Below the pieces are notes generated by a model that did not search any database, was not told the DNA's origin, and was given only the letters and a program-made list of their open reading frames with translations. Positions 57,380 through 64,000 of a stretch of DNA of 64,000 bases are shown here, one piece after another (position 1 is the stretch's first letter; each line of letters begins with the position of its first letter). The position numbers and the translations under genes are program-made. The stretch comes from Amyelois transitella (taxonomy: Eukaryota > Arthropoda > Insecta > Lepidoptera > Pyralidae). The DNA lies in the NCBI RefSeq assembly GCF_032362555.1, contig NC_083532.1:4539001-4603000 (forward strand), written 5' to 3'.

Positions 57380-60300
57380 TTTATTTATTTATTTATTTAA
57401 ACTTCATTGCACAAGATACAAATGTATAGCACAATTGGCGGACTTAATGCTAGAAGCATTATCTACCAGTCAACCATTGGGTCTTACAGAGAACTTCATG
57501 TGGGGTTAAACTAAATAAATATATTTATACCTACACAAAATATAAAATAAAATAATTATAATATACATACATAAAAAATACAATAGATAAACAATATACA
57601 TACATAAAAACTACAATAGATAAACAATATACATAAATAAATAGGTGCAGCGATTACCGAAATGAGTGAAAAGGCGATATTAAATACCCTCGCGACTCAG
57701 GAAAAACCCGTTTACCCGCGATTTGAAACTAGAACGACTTGGGGATGTCCTGATGGACTCGGGAAGTGAATTCCAGAGCCTAACAGCCATAACAGCGAAA
57801 GAATTGGAGGCAATACCTGTACGGTGAAAAGGGATAGCAAGAGTTAACTTATTTGAAGAACGAAGGATTTTTTCGTGAGTAGAACTTAATAGTTGGAAGT
57901 CTTTTTTAAGATAGTCTGGGGCAAGCTGATTATTGAGAATGGTATAGAGCTGACATAAAATGTGAAGATTTCTACGGTTACGGATGGGGAGCCAAATTAG
58001 CTGAGAACGGTATTCAGAAATATGATCGTACTTCCGAAGGCAGAATATAAACCTAATACAATTGTTTAGAAGACGTTCTAATTTGTTGAGATGCTCTTCA
58101 GTTAAATCCAGATAACACACATCAGCATAATCAATTATAGGCAGAAGAAGTGCTTGGGTAAGCATAATCTTCGTCTTTGTTGGAAGAAAATGTTTTAAGC
58201 GTTGCAGATAATGCAGAACACTGTAAACTTTCCGACTGGTTGCAACAACGTGTGAATCCCAATGTAAGTTGGTATCAATATGTAGGCCAAGGTTTTTAAC
58301 CGTCGTACTAAATTCAATAATAGTTCCGTCAAAGATCAGCGGTGGCAAGGTGTTAATGTCAATATTATTAATCTGATAGAAACTGCCAACTACTATAGCC
58401 TGACACTTTTTAACATTAACAGAAATGCCAAATCGATTAGACCAGTCTAGAACTCTATTTAAGTTATGATTCAGCAAATCAATGGCCTGTTCCATGTTAT
58501 CAATATTCGTCTGTACATAAAGCTGCAAGTCGTCAGCATAGAAATGATAGAAACAGTTAATATATAATGAAAGCAAGTTTATGAAAACTGAGAACAAAAT
58601 AGGAGACAAAATACCGCCTTGTGGGACGCCAGCTTTCAATTCGCACCAGTCTGATTCATCCGTACCGTTACGAACCTGTTGCCGGCGTCCATGAAGATAA
58701 CTGGAGAACCAAGAAATCACTGAAGAAGAGACGTTGCAACGGGAAAGGGTGGCTAAAAGGATATCAATGTCAACAGTATTAAATGCGTTACTAAAGTCTA
58801 TTAATACTAAAATTGTGACTTGTTTATGTTCCATGCCCGTTCTAATGTCTTCTGTAACTCGAAGAAGTGCAGTGGTGGTACTATGCGCCGGCCTAAAACC
58901 AGATTGATATTTGTTTAAAAGGTGGTTATCAAGTAGATGTTTTGATAACTGGTTAAAGGCAGATGCTTCTAGAACCTTCGATAAGAATGAAAGTATGGAG
59001 ATAGGACGTACTTCATTCAAATTAGTTGGATCTGGGATTTTTGGGAGAGGGCGTACATAGGCCATAAGCCATGATAGAGGAAAGCGATTTTCTGAGAAAC
59101 TGTTATTAATAATATGGGTGATGATAGGGAGGATATAAGAGAGGATTGGAATTAACATCACACGACTTATTTGATCTGGACCAACGGCATTAGAGGAGAT
59201 GGAATGAATGATTTTGTATACGTCGTCTTCAGTGACAGCTGAGAATTCAAATGGCCTACCGTCGGGAGAAGGCAAAGCAAGAATGGAAGAGATCGAAGCT
59301 AATTTTGTATTTTCATCTAAAAGAGGAACTGAGGAAAAATGATTGTTAAGCTCATTCAAAGTGAAAGGGAATTTTGAACATGATTTCTGTACTTTACCTA
59401 TACCCTGAGAATTAAGAAATTTCCACATATTAGCTGGAGAAACATTTTCTATGTTGTCGGAGAAATATTGGCGTTTTGCATTTCTACAAAATCTATTGCA
59501 GAGATTCCTTGCAGCCTTATATAAGCACCAATTTTCGTTAGTACGATCCCGTTTAAACTTTCTAAAAACACGATTTCGTTTTCTCATGGCGATACGTACC
59601 GCCTCCGTGATCCATGGTGCAGGAGGGCGCTTTATTTTGATGGCACGTACGGGAGCATGTTTATCGTACAGTGTTAATACTTCATTATTAAAACTAGCAA
59701 TTTTTTCATCCACTGCATTAGCCGACAAAACCGGAGACCAATCTATCCTAGCTGCATCAGATGTAAGAGCATCTTTATTTATTTTGGAAAGGCAACGGAG
59801 TTTCATTATGGTTGGTTTTGGTCTTGGAACTTTAATTTTATAGGAAACGTAAATAAGATCGTGATGAGAGAATTCAGGAGCGGGCGCTTGACCATGATTG
59901 GCAACAAGACCAGCTGAAGAGGTAATGATCAAGTCAAGCAAGGAGGGACCATGTTCTGTGAAGTGTGTTGAACCGGATGGTAAGATTGAGAAATTGACCG
60001 ACTTGACAATACCCCGCAGCTTTTTGGCCCTGGAGTCATCCTTCATCAGACACGTATTGAAATCTCCTAGGATCAGATGGTGTGTGTAATCTGGAGAAAC
60101 CGACTCAAGGAGAGATTCAAAAGCACTGAAATAATTAATATGTGAAGAGGGGCAATAGAATACTCCCAAAGCGGCTCCGACTCCCTTAAACGAGACCTCG
60201 AGAAATATATATTCGCTGCTGGCGGTGTATTCAGAAGGTGACATAGCGAGCACACGGTAATGTATATCACTTCTTAAATAAATGGCAACACCGCCTCCCC

Positions 60301-60640
60301 GGGATCCGACACGATCGTTTCGTATTAAGATAAAGCCAGGTAGCGAATAGCTAGTCGAAGGTAAATTTGGTTTCAACCAGGTTTCGGACACAAGAATTGC
60401 GCCAAGGTGCACGGAAGAAAACGTTTCAATGAAGTCTGTGTAATGCGCAGGAATGCTTTGTGCATTGATATGACACACATTAAAATTATATGGAAAATTG
60501 TGGAATGTATTATCAACAAAAGCCCCCAAGGTCATTGTAGAATCACAGGAAACAAAACTTGAGTCACCAGATCCCTCAGCAGAGCAGAAGGTTTCGGATA
60601 AAAAAATATTATCACATTGCTGCATTGTATATATATAAAT
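57380..60640 (-). mobile_element. Jockey/CR1-type LINE, ORF2 intact
   Basis: One long ORF (60625-57680) is followed on the minus strand by a ~280-nt 3' UTR (GGTAGATAATGC, GCATTAAGTCCGCC, TTGTGCAATGAAG) ending in an (AAAT)n tail at 57380-57400. No gag-like ORF1 is visible upstream of 60625, so it may be 5'-truncated. Truncated 3' ends of relatives are at 32075 and 46455. No target duplication was identified with confidence. Confidence 0.85.
57680..60625 (-). CDS. LINE ORF2: endonuclease and reverse transcriptase (Jockey/CR1 group)
   Basis: 981 aa without interruption. The AP-like endonuclease occupies residues ~45-265: NAQS at 54-57, SETW with Glu81, GDFN at 187-190, and SHHDL at 253-257 where most relatives have SDH. 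The reverse transcriptase core spans ~500-780: VRPISILSFLSKVLE, LIDFSNAFNTVD with Asp610, AGVPQGGILSP and FYADD with YADD at 696-699. A C-terminal region contains HLNKLERLLNNCIRF and ends RVNGFFLSREGI. A tract of charged residues (330-390) links the domains. The assignment to the Jockey/CR1 broad group rests on motif style; finer placement needs a phylogeny. Confidence 0.9.
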   Translation of the reverse strand: MQQCDNIFLSETFCSAEGSGDSSFVSCDSTMTLGAFVDNTFHNFPYNFNVCHINAQSIPAHYTDFIETFSSVHLGAILVSETWLKPNLPSTSYSLPGFILIRNDRVGSRGGGVAIYLRSDIHYRVLAMSPSEYTASSEYIFLEVSFKGVGAALGVFYCPSSHINYFSAFESLLESVSPDYTHHLILGDFNTCLMKDDSRAKKLRGIVKSVNFSILPSGSTHFTEHGPSLLDLIITSSAGLVANHGQAPAPEFSHHDLIYVSYKIKVPRPKPTIMKLRCLSKINKDALTSDAARIDWSPVLSANAVDEKIASFNNEVLTLYDKHAPVRAIKIKRPPAPWITEAVRIAMRKRNRVFRKFKRDRTNENWCLYKAARNLCNRFCRNAKRQYFSDNIENVSPANMWKFLNSQGIGKVQKSCSKFPFTLNELNNHFSSVPLLDENTKLASISSILALPSPDGRPFEFSAVTEDDVYKIIHSISSNAVGPDQISRVMLIPILSYILPIITHIINNSFSENRFPLSWLMAYVRPLPKIPDPTNLNEVRPISILSFLSKVLEASAFNQLSKHLLDNHLLNKYQSGFRPAHSTTTALLRVTEDIRTGMEHKQVTILVLIDFSNAFNTVDIDILLATLSRCNVSSSVISWFSSYLHGRRQQVRNGTDESDWCELKAGVPQGGILSPILFSVFINLLSLYINCFYHFYADDLQLYVQTNIDNMEQAIDLLNHNLNRVLDWSNRFGISVNVKKCQAIVVGSFYQINNIDINTLPPLIFDGTIIEFSTTVKNLGLHIDTNLHWDSHVVATSRKVYSVLHYLQRLKHFLPTKTKIMLTQALLLPIIDYADVCYLDLTEEHLNKLERLLNNCIRFIFCLRKYDHISEYRSQLIWLPIRNRRNLHILCQLYTILNNQLAPDYLKKDFQLLSSTHEKILRSSNKLTLAIPFHRTGIASNSFAVMAVRLWNSLPESIRTSPSRSSFKSRVNGFFLSREGI

Positions 60641-61119
60641 AGGTTAATTTAAATATAATAAATAATCAAATTATAAAAATATATATATTAATATATTATG
60701 TATGTAGGGTGTAGTTTTAAGTCTGTTCCTGCACAACCTGCCGGCCGGACCTGATAACTGATACAGATACAAATTTTATTATAAGGTCCATGACACAAGC
60801 AGACAAAGAAAAATAAAGAAACTCAAATATGAAACAAAAAAAATATTATGTACACACCAAAAGACAAGTCTCGAGTGTATGGCGGGCTTTATAGCGATTG
60901 GATTCATTCCAAAGTACTAGTTCCGTGTATGTATGTATGTATGTACTGGGTATTATTTGCTAGTTATCTCCATAACTTGGAACTACTACTAGTAAAAATG
61001 ATAAGAATTGTAGATGTTACGATACTATATCTAAAAATCAAACACGAGTGAATCACGTCACAAATTTGTTTTATCAAACGATAATTGAATAGTTTGTCGA
61101 TGATGTGATTTGATTATGA
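60641..61119. other. AT-rich stretch with microsatellites
   Basis: ATATATTAATATATT tracts and a TATGTATGTATGTATG microsatellite at 60925. No gene seen. Could include remnants of the LINE 5' UTR (GC-richer ACCTGCCGGCCGGACC near 60738). Confidence 0.35.
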
Positions 61120-61378
61120 TTGCCGTGTGGTTTCCGTCACCATTAGAAAAGAAAGAATAGGACCACTCCGTTTCTTTCCCGTGGATGTCGTAAAAAGCGA
61201 CTAAGGGATGGGCTTATAAACTTGGGATTCTTCTTTTAGGCGACAGACTAGCAACCTGTCACTATTTAAATCTCAATTCTGTCATTAAGCCAAACAGCTG
61301 AACGTGGCCTTTCATTCTATTCAAGACTGTTCACTCTGTCTGCCCCGCAGGGGATATAGACGTGACTATATGTATGTT
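61120..61378 (+). repeat. SINE family A, full length, upstream of chitin-binding gene
   Basis: TGCCGTGTGGTTTCCGTCACC to GACTATATGTATGTTTATTT; the tail leads straight into TTTGCAG at 61380-61386. Confidence 0.83.
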
Positions 61379-61389
61379 TATTTGCAGAA

Positions 61390-62655
61390 ATGCTAATTAT
61401 CGCCTTGTTGACGGTAACATCATTATCCGCTGCCGTCGCAAACAGTTGTTCCAACAACGTTCAGTTTCTACCTCATGAAAGTGACTGTGGCAAATATTAT
61501 GTCTGCAATTTTGGTGAAAAACTTCTAAGATCGTGTTCTGGTGGATTACTGTTTGACCCTGTACTGCAGGTAAATAGAACGATCATTATTCATTCATACA
61601 TACATACATACATAAAATCACGCCTCTTTCCCGGAGGGGTAGGCAGAGACTACCTCTTTCCACTTGCCACGATCCCTGCATACTTCCTTTGCTTCATCCA
61701 CATTCATAACTCTCTTCATGCAAGCTCGGCGGTTTCGGGTACTTTACGGCGGTATTCATTCATGCATATAACAAAAGACGTTGAATCGATTTTCATTATA
61801 AACTAGCGACCCGCCCCGGCTTCACACGGGTGCAAAATTATAAATGTTATTATACATAAAAAGCTTCCTCTTGAATCACTCTACCTGTTAAAAAAAACCG
61901 CATCAAAATCCGTTGCGTAATTTTAAAGATTTAAGCATACAGACCAACAGACTAAAATAGCGACTTTGTTTTATACTATGTAGTGAAGACGCTGAATCGA
62001 TTTTCATTTAAATACGAATAATCCGACGTCAATTGTTAAGCTGATTTAATACCACTGACTCAAGTATTAAAATATTTTTGTTTCTGTTCATATAATTAGT
62101 GATTTAAATACTTTATATCCGCATTGTTAATAATACATATTATACATACATACATACATAAAATCATGCCTCTTTCACTCTTTCTTGTTAATAATAATTG
62201 TTGTATATTACATACCTACATATAGTCACGTCTACATTCCTTGCGGTATATACAAAGCCAACAGTCTTGAAAGACTGACTGAATGAAATAGTGACAGGTT
62301 GCATGTACATGGTTGAAGATCATTTATATATAAATATATCTCGCTTAAAAGAAGAACCCTAAGTTTATTATATTAGTATGATAAAGTAATCAATTATTTC
62401 TTCATAATATTTCAGGTCTGCAACTGGGCTTCGCAAGTTAACTGTCAAACAACAACAACAACAACAACTGAAAAAACGGAAACAACTGATTCAACAACAG
62501 ACGCGCCAATTTTGCCCAACGGCTGTCCAAAAGATTTTAGCATACACAAATTATTGTCTCACGAAAATGATTGTAGTAAGTTTTACTACTGTAACTTTGG
62601 ACAGAAAGTTGAGAGATCTTGCGGTCCTTATCAGTATTTCAATCCTGTATTAGAG
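61390..62655 (+). CDS. Secreted chitin-binding protein, peritrophin-A type (5' part)
   Basis: Two coding exons are visible: 61390-61569 (60 codons, phase 0) and 62416-62655 (80 codons, phase 0), joined by a GT-AG intron. The second ends at a GAG|GTAAAT donor, so the gene continues past the window. The protein starts with a signal peptide (MLIIALLTVTSLSAAVANS). Next comes a chitin-binding type 2 domain with the Cys pattern C..FLPHESDCGKYYVCNFGEKL...C...LLFDPVLQVCNW...C, then a mucin-like Thr-rich linker (TTTTTTTTEKTETTDSTTD). A second, near-identical domain begins at GCPKDFSIHKLLSHENDCSK. The domains are probably stabilised by three disulphides and bind chitin in the gut matrix or cuticle (family knowledge). 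An AG at 61385-61386 suggests a non-coding first exon upstream. Confidence 0.9.
61597..61747 (-). repeat. RTE LINE 3' end, reverse, in chitin-binding gene intron
   Basis: ATACATACATACATAAAATC to GGCGGTTTCGGGTAC; begins 28 bp after the exon 1 donor. Confidence 0.86.
61804..61985 (-). mobile_element. Non-autonomous Helitron, CCCGCCCC type, reverse
   Basis: ACTAGCGACCCGCCCCGGC to TTGTTTTATACTATGTAGTG. Confidence 0.66.
62214..62300 (-). repeat. SINE family A fragment, reverse
   Basis: ACATATAGTCACGTCTAC to GAAATAGTGACAGGTTGC with internal deletion. Confidence 0.65.
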
Positions 62656-62684
62656 GTAAATTATTCTTTATAAATACTTATTGC

Positions 62685-62920
62685 ATACATATGGTCACGT
62701 CTATATCCCTTGCGTAGTAAACAGAGTCAACAGCCTTGAAAAGACCGAATGGCCACGTTCAGCTATTTGGCTCACTGACAGAATTGAGATTCAAATAGTG
62801 ACAGGTTCACAAAAATAATCCCAAGTTCGTAAGCCTATCCCTTAGTCGCCTTTTACAACATCCATGGGAAAGGGATGGAGCGGTCCTATTCTTTTTTGTA
62901 TTTGTGCCGGGAACCATACT
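62685..62920 (-). repeat. SINE family A, reverse
   Basis: ATACATATGGTCACGTCTATA to GTGCCGGGAACCATAC; a 19-bp internal deletion after GACAGGTT. Confidence 0.8.
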
Positions 62921-62983
62921 TATTGCATACATATTTATATCCAAAAGGATATAAATACATATGTCTAAAAGGTAAAAACCTTT

Positions 62984-63335
62984 TAGACCGTCGGTGGTCG
63001 AATAGGTAAGGTGCCCGGTTAAAATGCGTGATGCGCAGAAAGGCACAGGTTCGAATCCCACCTCGGCCATGTACCAATGACTATTTTCGAAGTAATGTAC
63101 ATTAGTTTGAATACTAATCGATGCTCCTACAGTGAGGGTAAACATCGTGAGGAAACCTGCACATTCAGGCAACTGGATGTGTAACCATGATCGATCCAAT
63201 ACGGGTTTGGTTCCCCTGCAATGGTTTCGGAGGTCAGACGGGAGTCGCTTCGTGTAAAAACCTAACTCACCCAATCCAGGATCCATGGTCGAAAGCATAC
63301 CCCGGGCTCATCTCCAGAGTGGTGAGGATGCAATC
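62984..63335 (+). repeat. SINE family C, full length, reference copy
   Basis: tRNA-like head CGTCGGTGGTCGAATAGGTA (A-box region) and CAGGTTCGAATCCCACC (B box). Then CCATGTACCAATGAC, GAATACTAATCGATGCTC, GGCAACTGGATGTGTAACC, GTCAGACGGGAGTCGCTTCG and CCCCGGGCTCATCTCCAGAG, ending GTGAGGATGCAATC. It is a tRNA-derived SINE, not a tRNA gene, because the long body recurs at six other places. Confidence 0.88.
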
Positions 63336-63639
63336 GGGACTAAAGACGACCTGCTTTCTAATTCCTGCTCATATTATGAATGCCATATAAATCAAGTGCT
63401 ACCTCGCAAGGGATAGAGACGTGATTATATGTTTGTATGTATGCATGTATCTCTAAAACCTTTTGTATTCATAATATTAGTGTAGACAAAGTGATTGCAG
63501 GTGCGATATTGTAGGTATTCTCATTGCACTATCATTTAATCGCATGTTTTTTTATGGTTCATAAGAGGATTTATCTATATTTATGACATCTCTTTTATTT
63601 ACTGATTAGTAACTGCATATAACATACAGATAGTCACTA

Positions 63640-63842
63640 CACATAGTCTATATAATAGACGGATTGGCCACGTTTGGCTGTTTGGCTTAAAAGAATTGAG
63701 ATTTAAATAGTGAGAGCCCATCGTCTAAAAGACGAATCCCCAGTTTAAAAGCCTATCCCTTAGTCGCTTTTTACAACATCCATGGGAAAGGGATAAAGTG
63801 GTCCCATTCTCTTTTCTATACGTGCCGGGAACCACACGGCAC
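63640..63842 (-). repeat. SINE family A, reverse, truncated 3' end
   Basis: ATATAATAGACGGATTGGCC to GGGAACCACACGGCACTG; the tail with TATG repeats is missing. Confidence 0.78.
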
Positions 63843-64000
63843 TGATGACTAGCTAATCAATAAATTATTTATGACGGTCTTAATGGGTGCTTCCCCTTAG
63901 TAAAATTATTTATGACCTATCACTGAATGATAACCTAATCCTTGAACTTAAATTATAGTAGTTATAAATAATACAGGTATTAAACGCGCACGTAATTTAC
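63843..64000. other. Window end, nothing recognised
   Basis: Presumably intron of the chitin-binding gene. TTATTTATGAC is duplicated at 63864 and 63905. Confidence 0.4.

Noticed and set aside
59451-59843. 130-aa plus-strand ORF
   Set aside because: Antisense shadow of the Jockey/CR1 LINE ORF2.
63481-63520. Possible third exon of the chitin-binding gene after GATTGCAG
   Set aside because: The translated sequence (VRYCR...) does not continue the expected VC-W...C end of the second chitin-binding domain, so the next exon is probably beyond the window.

Overview
The window is eukaryotic nuclear DNA from an arthropod, almost certainly a moth or butterfly. The evidence is spliced genes with GT/AG introns, an AT-rich background, and many dispersed repeats of lepidopteran type: RTE-type LINE ends with TATG tails, tRNA-derived SINEs, CTAG-ended non-autonomous Helitrons, hAT, pogo and Mutator-like DNA elements. 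There is no bacterial operon structure. All exon boundaries, repeat ends and target-site duplications below were read by eye; no database search was run.

Four cellular genes can be supported. (1) 25564 to 6696, minus strand: a complete 12-coding-exon gene, reconstructed from splice sites and phase, encoding 541 aa. It has an MIF4G-like helical domain and an RS/RG- and acid-rich C-terminal tail; I cannot name the orthologue with certainty. (2) 27924-29078, plus: single-exon TAF7 (TFIID subunit 7), head-to-head with gene 1. (3) 30141-49987, plus: a complete 10-coding-exon AHCYL1/IRBIT-type S-adenosylhomocysteine hydrolase-like gene (531 aa). Its introns carry most of the unusual structure: an in-frame tandem duplication of half of exon 3, a 41-copy 69-bp minisatellite starting at the exon 4 splice donor, and a candidate alternative first exon. 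(4) 61390-62655, plus: the first two coding exons of a secreted chitin-binding (peritrophin-A type) protein that runs off the window.

The rest is largely mobile DNA. Autonomous-looking elements: an RTE-type LINE with an intact 1036-aa ORF and a 12-bp target duplication (21196-24499, minus), a hAT transposon with an intact transposase, terminal repeats and 8-bp duplication (10837-14457), and a Jockey/CR1-type LINE with an intact 981-aa ORF (57380-60640, minus). Non-autonomous or decayed elements: a Mutator-like element with 9-bp duplication (7636-9136), a hAT-like element rich in GCCGAA hexamers (33516-34957), a pogo/Tigger-like element with TA duplication (5285-5905), several Helitrons, and three SINE families. 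I call these A (about 259 bp, TATG tail, over 40 copies or fragments), B (tRNA-derived, TTTA tail) and C (tRNA-derived). Family A and the RTE element share the same 3' end design, which suggests the RTE enzyme mobilises family A.

Mobile DNA and host genes meet at splice sites. Family A tails sit directly on two 3' splice sites (40656 and 61386), and the Mutator-like element and a Helitron lie 22 and 14 bp from splice donors of the MIF4G-like gene. Nested insertions (A in C, A in the minisatellite, RTE in A, hAT in A, A in the pogo-like element) give a partial relative chronology.
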